Below are positions 33,645 through 45,638 of a stretch of DNA of 64,000 bases, piece after piece. Within the stretch, counting starts at the first letter, position 1. Each line of letters starts with the position of its first letter. Below the pieces are notes generated by a model. The model was not told the DNA's origin, did no database searches, and saw only the letters and a list, made by a program, of their open reading frames with translations. The DNA is from Adiantum capillus-veneris. Taxonomy: Eukaryota > Streptophyta > Polypodiopsida > Polypodiales > Pteridaceae. The position numbers were made by a program, and so were the translations under genes. Location: the NCBI GenBank assembly GCA_014529385.2, contig CM043942.1:57847340-57911339 (forward strand). Reading direction: 5' to 3'.

Positions 33645-35511
33645 CAAAATAGCAAAGTGGGTGGTGCGACTTCAAGAGTTTGATTATACAATACAGGTTG
33701 AAAGAACAACTCGAGCATGCTTTTATGAAAAAGTTTGCCATTTGAAGAGAAAGGAACTTCCACCACCTCCATCTCTAGAGGCTTTGGTCAATGCTTATAG
33801 CCTCTACTTTGATGGAGCATACAAGAGAACCAAGGATAAGGCAGCTGCAGGCATCGTGGTCTTATCCCCATTGGGAGAGAGGATCCATGGTGAAGGGATC
33901 ACTCTAGAAGATGTCCACTCCAACAATGAAGCAGAATATCATGCTCTAATTCATGGCCTTTGCTGGTGCCTCGATAATTCAATTAAGAGATTAAACGCTT
34001 TTGGTGACTCCATGCTTTTGGTAAGGCAAATGCAAGGTACATGGGCTTGCAAAAATGCCCGTCTCTCTACTAAAATGAGAGAAGCAAAAGCTCTTATGAG
34101 GAGATTTAGGGAGGCACAAGTACATCATGTACCAAGAGACCAGAACAAGGATGCAGACCACCTAGCATCATCAAAGTTAAATGAGTCAATAGTGGGAGCA
34201 GTGGCCATCAAACTTCCACTTCAGCAAGGCAAGGAGGACTTGGAAGATATTATGCACATTCTGGAGCAAGGAGAGGCTCCTAAACACTTGAATGCAGGGG
34301 AAAGGCGATGGTTAGCTAGGAAGGCTACCAGGTATCGCATAGTAAATGATGACTTGTATTGTCTTGGTAAGGATAGTGTGCTTAGGAGAGTTCCTTTGAA
34401 GAGTGAAATTGAAGAGATTTTAAAAGCTTGTCACGATGATATGTGTGGAGGACACTTTGCACACGACGTCACTAGTAGAAAGGTTCTACAAGCTGGGTTT
34501 ACTTGGCCAAGTCTTCATCGTGATGTCAAATATTGGTGTCAAACATGTGATGAATGTCAGAAAGCAGGACCACGACGGCTCATAGCTGAACCTCATAACC
34601 CAATAAAGGTATATGGGCCCTTTGAGAAGTGGGGAATTGATGCCATAGGGCCTCTACCACGCACTCAGTCAGGTAAAGAGTACATCATCATGGGAGTAGA
34701 CTACATGACTAGATGGGCTGAGGCTATGCCGACCAATAGAATTACTGCTAAGGATGTGAGTCAGTTCATCTTTGACCACATCTGTTGCCGGTTTGGCACC
34801 CCTCTTGAAATACTATCTGATAGAGGACCAGGGTTTAGAGCAGAGCTGGTAGGAGAACTCATGAAGAAGCTAAATATTCAGCATCAACACTCTACTCCTT
34901 ACTACCCTCAGTGCAATGGTTTGGTGGAAAAGGTAAATGGAATCATTTGCAAAATTCTCACCAAACAGGTACATGCCAGGCGCCAAGATTGGGACAAACA
35001 CCTGAATGGAGCTCTATGGGCCTATAGAACCTCCTTCAAAACCACATTAGGGTACACACCCTTTCATTTGGTTTATGGAAAGGAGGCGCGTTTGCCCATT
35101 GAAGTCAAGTTAACAAGTCTTTGAATATTGGGTAGCCAGGTAGGCTCTCAAAAGGAGAAAGTACATCAAAGGATCATGGATCTAGAGAGGCTGCAATTGG
35201 ATTGTGAAGAAGCCATCAACCACTATTCTCAAGAAGCAGAGAAGCGCAGAGAAAAGTTCAACAAAAAGCTAGCATCCAAAGACATCAAAAAGGGATCTCT
35301 GGTGTTCCGATATGACAATCGCTTCGACACTCGTAAGGATGGAAAGTTTCTTTTCCGATGGGAAGGCCCGTTCTTGGTCACCAAAAAGTTCAAAAATGGC
35401 TCTTACAGACTTCAAGACATTGATGGTAAAGTGCACAAGACCAGGACAAATGGATGGCGTCTAAAGCCTTATCACATCAGGATAAGGTCAGCTCAAGATC
35501 AAAGAAAGTAG
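33568..35511 (+). pseudogene. family B RNase H, second RNase H and integrase (copy 2)
   Basis: As copy 1, but a net 24-base in-frame deletion near 33722 removes eight residues (the LADILTNK segment) at the end of the ordinary RNase H. The archaeal-type RNase H and integrase motifs are all kept. The TGA before the last domain is shared (35122); the C-terminal piece is 35128-35511. Confidence 0.87.
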
Positions 35512-35537
35512 GCTAGAGGCATAAATACCCCTAGCCA

Positions 35538-35552
35538 GGTTTGGGGGGGCTA
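35538..35552 (+). promoter_or_regulatory. polypurine tract, B copy 2
   Basis: GGTTTGGGGGGGCTA directly before LTR 3. Confidence 0.82.
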
Positions 35553-36507
35553 TGATCCGAGCCTATCACAAATTTTTTTTTATCATATTTTGTTGGTTTT
35601 CCTTGCTTCTAGAGGTTTACAATAAAAGAAAGAGTGAGAACAACCTCTTGGAAAAATTTTAAAAAAATGATTTTTTCTTGACTAGTTCACCGGAGGTGAA
35701 AGGTAGAGGGAGAACCTAGTGGTAAAGGGAAGGGAAAATATGTAAATGTGAAAAGAAAAGATATGATGTGGTTGTGGAGCCATGCACCCATGATTCAAGG
35801 GTCATGAGTAGCTCATATCATCATGGCTTTGGAGCCATATGATGATTCAAACAAATGGGACCCAAGTGGAAGACTTGGTAAAGGAAGAAACCAGGCACAT
35901 GATTTTGTTGAATTTTAAAAAAATACTTCCACTCCGATCCAAGAAAAGTTGTCTTCATCAAAGTTGTAACTGACGAGCTGAAGATTCTGGCCATATTTTT
36001 TTTATAATTTTTGCATCTACGGTCTAGGAGATATGGCCAAAATGGTGGACGGCAGTTTTTTCAACTGTGGTGGAGACCACCCCCCTACCTTTACACACAC
36101 ACACCCTTCCTTTTCCACATTGAGACCTTCTTTTAAATCAGCCATTAGTCTTCTCACCCTCCTCTCCTTCCTCCTCTCTCTCAAGCTCAAAAACCCATCA
36201 AAGTTCCTCTTCTAATCACCTCTCAACTCATGCTTAATCTTGTTGTAATTCATAAGTTCTCACTCAACCCCTTTCTATTATTACTAGATATGTATTGATT
36301 TTATGTAGATTCTTTACATTTTAAAATAAGGAAGCTCTTGGACTCAAGCTATGGAGGAAGGAGTGAAGACAACACAAGTGATGATGGAGCTAATTGGTCA
36401 ACAAATCACTTGGAAGGAGCTTCTTCATTGGTTGAATGTCCCTAATCAAGCTTCATTTGTACAAATTACACTTGTATCTCAACCTCACTCCTAATCACTA
36501 TCTTTCC

Positions 36508-36516
36508 TATATAAAG
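36508..36516 (+). promoter_or_regulatory. TATA box, B LTR 3
   Basis: TATATAAAG, as in the other two LTRs; from here transcription would run out into the family C copy, antisense to it. Confidence 0.7.
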
Positions 36517-36818
36517 AGGCCTTCCCCTTTGTAATTTCAAGCCTCCCTCAGCCCATTGAGCCTTTGTATCACTCACCATGAGCCCATAAGCTCATTCATT
36601 CACTCTATTCTTGCACATTCTAGAGTGCAAATTGTTTCATGCTAGTAACCTCTCCTCCTCTTACTTATGTTAATTAATTATATGCGTGTGAGAGTGCTTG
36701 ATGTGATCTTGGCTAATCCTTGAGTGATTGTTTGGTAATCTATATGCTATTTTTGTTGGGAGTGTTTGAAGTCATCCATTCCTTGTACACACACCACGGT
36801 TAATGCTTCATTCATAGT

Positions 36819-36820
<2 letters not shown>

Positions 36821-36891
<71 letters not shown>
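36821..36891 (+). repeat. (CT)n microsatellite in B LTR 3
   Basis: 71 bases of CT. Confidence 0.97.
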
Positions 36892-36895
<4 letters not shown>

Positions 36896-37017
36896 TCGTG
36901 TAGCGGTCCTAGTTCACGCTTCCAAGTTTAGGTGGTGCCCTCATCTCATTTAACTTGTGGCGCAATGGAGTTTGTTTTGGTGTAGAGGCCGCCATTCCAA
37001 ATTTCCTTCGTCAACAT

Positions 37018-37260
37018 CATAGCCATCCTTGTCACAAAACTTTGTAGTGGGACCATTTGCAATGGCAAACGTATCCAAGGTTGCCAAAATGTGTTCCCAA
37101 TCTAAAGGCTCTAGTGCTTCCTCTGGGAAAGGTTCTGAGATGTAGTATTTGTCACCCAAAGACCTCTCTAGGATAAATTCCTCTTGCTTTAATCTAGCAC
37201 AATCTAAAGCTCCACACATCCATAGTTGTTTGGACTAATCTAGCCATGCTAGAAGTTCAA
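37018..37260 (-). pseudogene. family C spacer domain between protease and RT, 5' part
   Basis: The minus strand reads MCGALDCARLKQEEFILER, then EPFPEEALEPLDWEHILATLD and TKFCDKDGYDV. This matches the plus copy at 62070-62280 at most positions, including two Cys near the start and the TKFCD--GYDV end. No known domain is recognised. Its conservation in both copies, in an otherwise badly decayed element, suggests a real part of the polyprotein. Confidence 0.7.
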
Positions 37261-37650
37261 ATCCGGCTAAATCTTCCACAAGAGTTCTTGTCACATCCTT
37301 GTAACTATGATTTTTTAGGTTTATCTTGGTAGTGGTCTCTATATGACTTAGGTAAATATAGTCATACTCCCAATCCTAGACCATTTTTAATTGTCTCATG
37401 AATGGTCTTCCCAGTATGCTGCCATACTTGTTCTTCTTGAAAAAATTGACTATCAAAAATGTATGCTCATATTCATTTCCACAAGAAGTGAAAATCACTT
37501 TCTCTGAAAGTCCTAGGGATTTCTCCATGTATTCGTCTGCGAACTAAGGTTTCATTTCATGTTGCTCTTAAAGCCTTTTCCCCCCATTTTTTGCAAGTTT
37601 CTTTTGTAGCAATGGCTACCCTAGCCCTACTCTCAAGAATTTCCATGGTG
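37261..37650 (-). pseudogene. family C protease, inactivated
   Basis: The minus strand matches the plus-copy protease (61630-61920). At the active site (about 37640) the plus copy reads LDSGAGVAIATKEVWKKWG, while here it is LESRARVAIATKETCKKWG, so the catalytic Asp and the Gly are both lost. Several frameshifts follow before the LRDH-Y segment at about 37330. Confidence 0.75.
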
Positions 37651-39295
37651 GTGACACCTTGAAATTCCACACGAAGAGTCGTGTTGCCATCTTCTCCTTC
37701 ACAATACTCTCCAACTTTGTTTAATGGTACTAACATGGTATTTGGGTGATGATTTTTGAGTTCTAGGATTTCGTCTTGAATTTGTGATGAAGGAGTCTCA
37801 TACGAAAAACGTTTCTAGACAGTCTCCTACCATTGTCCACATGCTAGGTCCTATTTGTAATAGCTCAACTAACGTTATTCTGCATGTCACTTGTGTTGAA
37901 AAAATGTCTATCAAACCTTTAGTGTTGATGACTTTATTGGGAGAGACATTGGTCTCCCCAATACAATTGCATCTCTAGATTCATTTGAGATCCTGCCTCA
38001 AATTTCTATATCAATGGAAGAAACACTCCTCTCCCATTACTAGTCTGGTTTACTTATTTGCTTAGTTTGTTAGCTTCATTGGCTTCTTGGACTTATTTCC
38101 ACAGTTCATCTCAAGACCATCTATTTCTCTATACTCTTCTGGTAGGCTTGGGCTCAATCCATTGGAATATTGATAAGTGGTATTCATCACTGGCTTTGGT
38201 CCATGTGCTGGTTTTTTGGGTTCTAGTTTGTGCTTCTGACTAGAATATGGCTCTATTTTTCATGGCTTGGTGGATTTATTGGTGTTGGTGGGACAATTAT
38301 CACATCTTATGGTCTTCCAATTGGGGACTCTAGTAAGTCGTGGGTTGTTTGAATCATTATGTGACACTTTTCAAGCATTTTCTTCTCTAGTTCCACGTAT
38401 GGATATTTCACCCACCTTTGTTCTTGAGGTTGATTGTTTTTGAACCGTGCGTCATAGGCTTTGAAAAGGGTTTCTTAACTATGTCTGCTGGCTCTAGTAC
38501 TACCTCAGGGGTTCCCTTTTCTTTGTTTATTTCTCCTTCTATTTTTTGCAGTTTTTCCTTTGTTTATTTCAATTATTCAGCTAAGTAAGTTTGTTCACAT
38601 TCCTTTCTAGCTTTCAGCCTAACCTTCCTAGCTTTCCACATGTTTTGCCGACTTTTTTTGTTCAATTTAGGTGCATCGATTTTTGGTTCTTCGACAATAG
38701 GTTCATTTATCATTTTCTAAGCTTGTGCTCATGTGATCACCTTGATGGCCCACTACTAGATGGTATTTCCTTGAGTATATTCATCATTACTTTTTCTCCT
38801 TTGTTAGGGTCCTTTGGGCAATCAAGAATCAAATGAGTAATTCCACACTCTGGACAATATACATTTACTCTTATGATTTCATCACATGAGGGGCTCTCAT
38901 TAGGTGTTCAACCTCCACACTTGTAATAAGGTCATTTGGGTTGTCGGGGCACTCCTTGACCTGCTCTTTGTTGATAATTAGGTCTTGATCCTACTAATCC
39001 TACATTAGCTATCAACAGCAGTGCACATTGGTCCAAACTATATACACATTCTCCTGCATCATGTGTCACAGTGAGTGGTCCAACAGACCCGATCATGACC
39101 TACGGTTTGGGCGCTTTTCATTCTTCTAATGGATAATACCCCGTATTGGTCATATATCCACTGGGTTCCTTGTAATGTGCAAGGATTGGCACAAGTGCCT
39201 CCTCCTCTAGCTCTTCTATAGTTGGTGTGTATCTGATTCCTATATGTCTCATTCCTGGTAGTGGAGGTTGTTGTCCTCAGACGGGCTATGGTCTT
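37651..39295 (-). pseudogene. family C gag C-terminal part, decayed
   Basis: Matches the plus copy from about 59740 to 61600. Recognisable are the Pro/Met/Tyr-rich linker near 39250-39120 (MRHIGIRYTPTIEE-like), a zinc-knuckle-like YCPECGITHLILDCP near 38870-38825 (spacing Cys-x2-Cys-x3-His-x4-Cys), and the LVDI---PIT region near 37900. The capsid part is missing because the family D LTR starts at 39296. Confidence 0.75.
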
Positions 39296-39721
39296 TGTCA
39301 TAAAATCTAATATCTAATATCTAACCAACCCAAATGATTCTCTCATATTAAATTGATCACTTAATGTGGGAGAATAAACGGGAACAAGGGTTAAGATATA
39401 GACATGTGCTTATAGATCTATCTCAACATGGGGCAAATGGTAAAGGGGCCCAAATGTGAGATGGTCTATCAAAGAGCAAGGCTAACCAACGGAGCATAAG
39501 AACTTAGGGTTAGCTTCATTTAAGACCTCCAATAATGTGTGTAAAAGTCCTTTGACCTTAGGTAAGCTAGGGCTGACCTTGAGGCGCGGGAACCCGACCC
39601 AGCTCAAGGTGCTTGTCCTGCTTGTCATGCTTGATGACTAAGGTGCTTGAGGTGCTTGATGATTGAGGTTCTTGAGATTATTGAGGTGCTTAATTATTGA
39701 GATGCTTGAGGTGCTTGACAT
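39296..39721 (+). repeat. truncated 5' LTR of family D
   Basis: TGTCATAAAATC start; matches 11416-11832 with one extra 9-base minisatellite unit. Homology ends inside the minisatellite at CTTGACAT. The five bases before it are GTCTT. Confidence 0.9.
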
Positions 39722-40958
39722 TATCTCTTTTATCACCTATGATGGCACCTTCGGTGCTACCGACAAAGTGTTGGCCTTCATCCAGCAATTTGATGTGGCC
39801 TTTGGAGATGAGGACTTCAAAGAATCCTCCAAGCTAGGCCATGTATCTATGCACTTCCAGAAATCAGCTCGTCAATGGTGGGCTAGCCTTCGTGGAAATG
39901 GTGAAGCCCCAAAGACATGGTAAACTCTACGAGTTTCCATCATGAAGCAATTCCTTGCAAGCGATGCAAAGGACAAAGTGCTTACCGAATGGCGCAGCTT
40001 GAAGCTCCTCTCCCATGAGTCTATCCACAAATATGTAAAAAAGTTTTGGGATTTACATCTCAAGGAAACTGTCTTTCAAAAGATAGACTTTGTCGATCAA
40101 AGGCATCAATTTTGTGCGGGATTACCTGAAGAGATGGCCCAATACATCAACACTCAACGGCCTACTACTATTAGCGAAGTAATCCATCACACCATGGTTG
40201 CTTCACACGTCAATTTCTATCAAGGGGCTAGACGTAATGTCAAGCCCATGGAAAACAAAGAAAAAAATGATGCAAAGGGGAAAACCAATGTTCAAAATAC
40301 TTCCCAAGTCAATTCCAACAACAACAACAATCGGTCCAAGGAGAAGGGAGTTTACAAAGGTAAAAACAAACTCTCTCTTGAAGAGCTTGAAGCTTTTCGC
40401 AAGGACCATAAGTGTTTTAAGTGTGGGGAGCAAGGACATGGCTATCATTCTTGCCCCAAGAAGAATACTCGCAATGAGACTCCTAGGGCTTCCACCATCG
40501 AAGCTCCAAAAGAGGATGCTCATTGCAAAGGATCATCACTTTCCTATGCTTGGGGAAAGGTAAGAGATCATGATGCCTTCATCTTGTTTGACCCTGGCTC
40601 TACTCTCAACTTCATATCAACGGAGTTGGCCACCAAGTTGGGCATTCAAGCTTTTGAGATGGGAGATATAGTAGTGGCTGATGCATCTTTCAAGGGACAA
40701 CAAGCCTCCGTTACTCCCTTGATTGGGAAGTTGAGGCTTCATGTCCAAATCTGTGTCGACAAAGAAGACTTCTTCATCTCTCCTCTCCAACATGAGGATG
40801 TTATCCTAGGGGCACCATGGTTTGATCGCATGGCTACCAACATGAAGTTCCCTGAAAGGAAAATCTACTTCACTTACAAGGGAAAGAACATGTATATAGA
40901 TGCTAGTGAGAGTGGTTGCACTATTCCACTTGTAAATCCTCTTGCTTTTGATCAATGA
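39718..40958 (+). pseudogene. family D gag and protease
   Basis: A gag capsid domain without its N-terminus (FGATDKVLAFIQQFDVAF, ARQWWASL), an in-frame TAA at 39921, then FLASDAKDKVLTEW..LKLLSHESIHKYVKKFWDL, GLPEEMAQYI and a CCHC knuckle (CFKCGEQGHGYHSCP, about 40413). The protease reads LFDPGSTLNFIS near 40590 (Asp kept, DPGST in place of DSGA), with VILGAPWFDR near 40800. It ends TGA at 40956. Confidence 0.87.
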
Positions 40959-43888
40959 AGAGCTCAGTTTCTGCGTACATGATTTTTGTCAAAGAGTCTC
41001 TAAAAGATACTAATGTTTCATCAAATGTAAATGGTAGGAATCAAGAAGAGTTAGACTTGTCTAATTTTCTAAAAGGATTCCAAGATGTGTTCATCGATGA
41101 TATCCCTATGGACTTACCTCCAAAATGAGGGGATGATGACCATCGCATTGAGCTCCTTCATAGAAGCTCACCACCTAACAAGCCTCCTTATCGAGTCTCA
41201 CAAGCCCAACAAGAGGAGATCATGAGGCAAGTACAAGAGCTGGTAGACAAAGGGATGGTGAGGCCTAGTTCCTCTCCCTTTTGTTCTCCAGTCCTTCTAG
41301 TACAAAAGAAAGATGGTACATACCGTATGTGTGTGGACTATCGAGCACTAAACCATATCACTATCAAAAACAGATTTCCCATACCTTGGGCAGAAGATCT
41401 GTTTGATAAGCTACAAGGCTCTACCTACTTCAGTAGGATTGACCTTAAGAGTGGCTATCATCAAATAAGGATAGTGGATGAAGATATCTTAAATACCGTG
41501 TTTTGCACAACATTTGGTCTTTATGAATATCTAGTCATGCCTTTTGGCTTGACCAATGCACCAGCTACGTTCAATCGTTTGATGGAGAAAATTTTTAGAC
41601 CATACCACAAATTCACTGGAGTGTTCTTTGATGATATCATCATCTACTCCAAGTATTTGGAGGAACATAAGCAACATCTCCAAGTGATTTTTCAAGCATT
41701 GAGGGAGAATAAGATTTTTCTCAACCAAAAGAAAAGCGAATTCTTCCTTCAAGAGATTCAATACCTAGGTCATATTATCTCTAAAGATGGTATCCGAATG
41801 GATCCATCAAAGTAGAGGTAATAAAAGCATGGCCTAACCCAAGAAATCTACATGAGCTAAGAAGCTTTGTTGGTATGTGTGCATACTATAGACGCTTCAT
41901 AGCAAAATTCTCTCAAGTAGCAGGACCACTACACGACTTAACTAAGAAGAACCTTAAGTTTGTATGGACTGTTAAGGAGAAAAATGCTTTTGAAAATCTC
42001 AAAGAGAAGCTTACTTCCCAACCAGTCCTCGTGCTTCCGGATCTCTCAAAGCCATTTGAGGTACAATGTGATGCTTGTGGTGATTGCCTTGGAGCAGTTT
42101 TGCTTCAAGAAGGGCATGCCATAGCATATGAGAGCCGAAGGCTCAATATTGATGATGAACGAGTCTTGGGCATTTATGAGAAAGAGCTTTTAACTATTCT
42201 ACATGCCCTAGACACATGGAAGCACTACCTATTGGGGACTCCATTTATCCTATGAACCGACCACCAAAGTCTCAAGTATTTCATGACGCAAACCAAGCTT
42301 TCCGACAAACAAATGAGGTGGGCAAATTATCTTTCGCAATTTAATTTCCATATTGCCCACATAGCTGGTAAGCACAATCAAGTGGCCGATGCACTTTCAC
42401 AATGACCCAAAGTTATTGCGGTGTCTATAGCTACTCACAATGATCTATCCTCTATGATAGATGAGTATGCTACTGACCCTGAATTTAGAGACATAATGTC
42501 AGCCCTTGCTTTGGGGAAGAAAGAGGGACCATTCACCTTGCAGGATGGTTATCTTGTCCATGGCAATAGGCTATGTGTTACCCATTCCCTTCATGAGAAA
42601 GTTATGTATGAATCCCATGCTCCTCCATATGCGGGGCATAGAGGTATTCAACCTACTCTTCGAGGAGTAGAGACGTACTTCTATTGGCCTACCATGAAAG
42701 TGGACATACAATAGTATGTTTCAAAATGTGTAGTATGCCAAAAGACCAAGTATGATAGAGGGAAGCAACCTCGATTACTCCAGCCACTGCCTATCCCAAA
42801 TTCACCATGGGAGAGTATATCCATGGATTTCATATTTGGATTACCCAAGTCTATCCATGGGAATACAGGAATATGGACAATAGTTGAGAGGTTTAGCAAG
42901 CAAGCACATTTTATTCCTGTCAAAAAGACTATTAAGGCACATCAAATGGCAAATCTCTTCATATCTCAGATTTTCAAGCACCATGGATTACCCACATCCA
43001 TCGTGTCAGATAGAGATCCTAGAATGACCAATAATTTCTAGAGAGGTCTCTTTGAAAATCTAGGAACAAGATTGAATTTCTCTTCGGCCTATCACCCACA
43101 AACGGATGGCCAAAGTGAGATAGCCAATCTTACGATACTCGATCTACTCAAGACTTATGTTACTGAAGTAGATCAACGCTCACAATGGGAAAAGTACTTA
43201 CCTCTTGTAGAGTATGCCTACAATAATATTGTACATACTTCTACGGGAATAGGACCTTTTGAGGTCGTTGAGGGAAGACCTAAAAGTCCCTTGCTACTCA
43301 AAGTACATGGGAAGATCTTCACCGCCGATGAGTATAGCCGTGACCTACAAGAATCTTTTCAAAAGATTAAGGAGACAAAGGCAAAAAGCTGCTCCTGATA
43401 AGCACAGAAGAAACTTAATGTTCAAAGAAAATGATTGGGTCTTACTCAAGTTTCCTAAGGCTCGATTAAGGAAAACGACAGGCAAAAATCCTACTGGCCA
43501 TCAAAAGTATTATGCTAAACTAGCAAAAAGATACTATGGTCCTTTCCAAATCTTGAAGCCCATCAATGAGACGGCTTATCAACTCAAGTTGCCCAACCAT
43601 TGGCTCATACACAATGCCTTTCATGTAAGCCTACTTAAGCCCTACAAAGGAGAGCCACCAACTGAACCAATTATTGAAGACCCTCCCGAAGTTGAAGACC
43701 AAGAAGAGGTGCTACAACCCGAAGCTGTCCTTCGGCATGACGACAAGGTACTACGACATGGTAAGATTATCCGACGGTATCTTATTAAGTTCAAAAATTA
43801 TCCTTTTGAAGATGCTAGATGGATGCAAGGAATACAGCTTAAGGATAGTATGAACCTTGTCAATGCTTACAATGCTACATTACAGTAA
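40955..43888 (+). pseudogene. family D RT, RNase H, integrase, chromodomain
   Basis: An ATG overlaps the gag-protease stop (ATGA at 40955). RT: KKDGTYRMCVDYRALN near 41310 and FFDDIIIYS near 41628. RNase H: VQCDACGDCLGAVL near 42062, TDHQSLKYF near 42259, VADALSQ near 42380. Integrase: SMDFIFGLP near 42820, SDRDPR near 43008, and Glu in DGQSEIAN near 43100. A chromodomain ends it: YLIKFKNYPFEDARWM near 43780. Stops at about 41126, 41813, 42253, 42403, 42712 and 43039 and two frame changes (near 41813 and 43390) make it dead. Two stops fit C-to-T decay of CGA. Confidence 0.88.
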
Positions 43889-44008
43889 GTAAATGTACAA
43901 ATTTCTTTTAAATGACTCATGTTTTCTCTTATAAGACTAGTCCTCTTTTTAATTGTGCACAAATTTAACTATTATGCATGCTTAGAATCATGTATGTGAT
44001 GATGACGT

Positions 44009-45148
44009 TGTCAGGAGTTTTTTGGAGCAAGGGATTGCGCATATGTACATATCCATGCATGGTGCATCGAATAAAGGATTCCCCATTTTCCAGAGCCAGG
44101 TGGTTGCGTGGGGCCCACATGTGTACAGGTAGGACACCATGTACATAGTGCATCGATTTTCATCGTTACTAGTACCATTGTGTTTTTCTACAATAATGAG
44201 GAGTTGGTAGCGCGTAAAAATTCTCGAGGAAGCTATCCGCGGGCCGACGACATGAGGTAAGCAGGTGCGTCAGATGGCATCTAGTGGCGTCAGAAGGGCG
44301 AACGAGGTTAATATTTGCACGCGGATGAGGACGGACACAACGTGGGTGTTTTCTTGTGAGAGTTATGCAGAAAGTTCATCATTAGGACCACTTTTTGGGG
44401 CCACTTCACGTGGTGGCGAGATGCATTATTGGAAAAAGCTGAGTGCCAGGTGTGCGCATGGATGCAGCAGGGTGACAACTATGCACTGCGAGGTCGGTTT
44501 TTGGCCTGTTCGAGGTCCGTTTGAGGTCATCTAAAAGGCCAAGGGTGCCCAAATAATAAAGTTAAGTGTGGGAATTGAAAAAACAGAGAGAAGACCAGAA
44601 AAAACGTGGAGAAGAGAGGAGGAACAGCCGCAGGTGTGTTTTTGCTCATTTTGGAGCCTGTTTTGGCCGTAAACTGCTCATCCGAGGTCGGATTTGAGCA
44701 CATTGACATTGTAGACTGGGGTTTTGGGCCGTTCCGGACGCGATGGCGCTGTCCATTTTGCCAAATTCCTCACTCTTTTTCTGCTATTTTTCTGTGTAAT
44801 CTTCTCCGGTGAGTGAAGCTTCTTCTCCAATTTGTGATTGTATCTGGTATCTTGTACCCATATTGTGTGAGCTGTTTGCCCCATTGGTGTTGGCCCAAGC
44901 TCAATTGTATCTAAACATCAGAAATTCTCCTCTTTTGAGCTGAGTTTTTTGGGGGTGTGTGTGTGTGTGTGTCTGTGTGGAGTGGGCAAGTGGATAGTCT
45001 CTCTCCTCTCACTCCAGAGATGTGTTCCCTGTCTCGGCCAGGTGTGTTGTGTAAGCCGAGTGGTGCCCCATAGTGTGTGTGTGTATCTTCCCAAGAGTGT
45101 GTGTCGGGTCGTTATAGAGGCGCTGTGTGTGTTTTCATTCCGCTCACA
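44009..45148 (+). repeat. family A 5' LTR (1140 bp)
   Basis: TGTCAGGAG ... CGCTCACA. It contains a GT run near 44955-44973. No clear TATA box; AATAATAAAG near 44553 is the nearest candidate. Confidence 0.96.
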
Positions 45149-45154
45149 TTCTTT

Positions 45155-45172
45155 TGGTGCCCCCACTGAGGA
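45155..45172 (+). promoter_or_regulatory. primer binding site, family A
   Basis: TGGTGCCCCCACTGAGGA, six bases after the LTR, identical to the family B site although the LTRs are unrelated. It is not the common initiator-Met type. Confidence 0.75.
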
Positions 45173-45638
45173 TCTTCTTCGAGTACCTTCTGCTTCGAGC
45201 TTCGAGCTTCGAGATTCGGGATTACAGGTTACTGGTTGGAGATTACAGGTACAGGTGATTAACACAGGTACAGGTAGCTGGAGTACAGTGATATACTAGC
45301 AGTGATGTCACTTGCAGTTGTTGTGGACATGCATCACCTGGCGCCTATTTGAGCGCATTGTCTGCTGGATTGTACGTTACTTGTGGAAACTGCCATTGTA
45401 CGCATTTGTGGAGCCATACTTGGTTGTATTTGGCAGTCCCAGCCATTTCTAAGACTTGGTCTGGAAGATAGTCATTTCTGAGACTTGACTATATGCGATT
45501 TGCATTAGCCTTCGTGCGAGGGTCGATAGCGTGAGGTTTTTATTGAGCTGGGGGATTCTCAAATGTGGAGATCCTTTCGGTGATACAGGTAGCTGGAGCA
45601 CCCTTTTTGTGACCTCGCCATAGGCTATGTACTAGTGA

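Larger units (their letters stand above)
22662..37013 (+). mobile_element. family B Ty3/gypsy tandem: LTR-internal-LTR-internal-LTR
   Basis: Three nearly identical LTRs (22662-24120, 29119-30577, 35553-37013) separate two internal regions (24121-29118 and 30578-35552). The outer LTRs are flanked by the same 4 bases ACAT (22658-22661 and 37014-37017), so this was one insertion that became a two-unit tandem. Each internal region has a primer site, a 167-codon leader ORF, two small related ORFs, gag, protease, RNase H, a second RNase H and integrase. Reverse transcriptase is absent from both. Internal copy 2 differs by a 24-base deletion and a 1-base insertion. Confidence 0.95.
35553..37013 (+). 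repeat. family B LTR 3 (1461 bp)
   Basis: Two bases longer than the others because its CT run is longer. It is followed by ACAT (37014-37017), the right target duplication, and then by the interrupted family C sequence. Confidence 0.96.
18101..39295 (-). mobile_element. family C Ty3/gypsy element, decayed minus copy, split by B
   Basis: Reading the minus strand: gag (39295-37651), protease (37650-37261), a conserved spacer (37260-37018), then after the B insertion the rest of the spacer (22657-22068), RT and RNase H (22067-20727), integrase (20700-19180), a W-x-P-K region (18950-18250) and a G-rich tract (18120-18101). The two halves join exactly in sense at the ACAT duplicated by B. Colinear with the plus copy at 59195-63640, which lacks the RT-to-integrase part. 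Only one RNase H was seen. The 5' end is cut by the family D LTR at 39296. Confidence 0.88.
39296..44008 (+). mobile_element. family D chromodomain gypsy element, truncated
   Basis: Begins with 426 bases matching the start of the solo LTR at 11416 and runs straight into gag at about 39718, so the rest of the 5' LTR, the primer site and the gag start are deleted. Gag, protease, RT, RNase H, integrase and a chromodomain follow to 43888, then about 120 bases of trailing sequence up to the family A insertion. No 3' LTR is found there or beyond 52660. Chromodomain elements are the chromovirus branch of Ty3/gypsy. Confidence 0.88.

Noticed and set aside
22662-37013. Assembly artefact as the cause of the B tandem
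   Set aside because: The two units differ by a 24-base deletion, a 1-base insertion, a nonsense change and scattered substitutions, and the three LTRs differ from each other, so these are separate sequences; long reads would settle it.
37249-37265. GTTCAAATCC, resembling a tRNA B box
   Set aside because: No A box or cloverleaf around it; it lies within the family C protease/spacer remnant. No tRNA or rRNA gene was found in the window.
43889-44008. Family D 3' LTR between its chromodomain and the family A insertion
   Set aside because: The 120 bases do not match the solo LTR start TGTCATAAAATC, and no match continues after 52660.
44949-45299. 116-codon ORF with Val-Cys repeats at the family A LTR/leader junction (also 52456-52782)
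   Set aside because: Produced by the GT-rich part of the LTR; it crosses the LTR end into unrelated sequence on the 3' side, so it is not a conserved frame.
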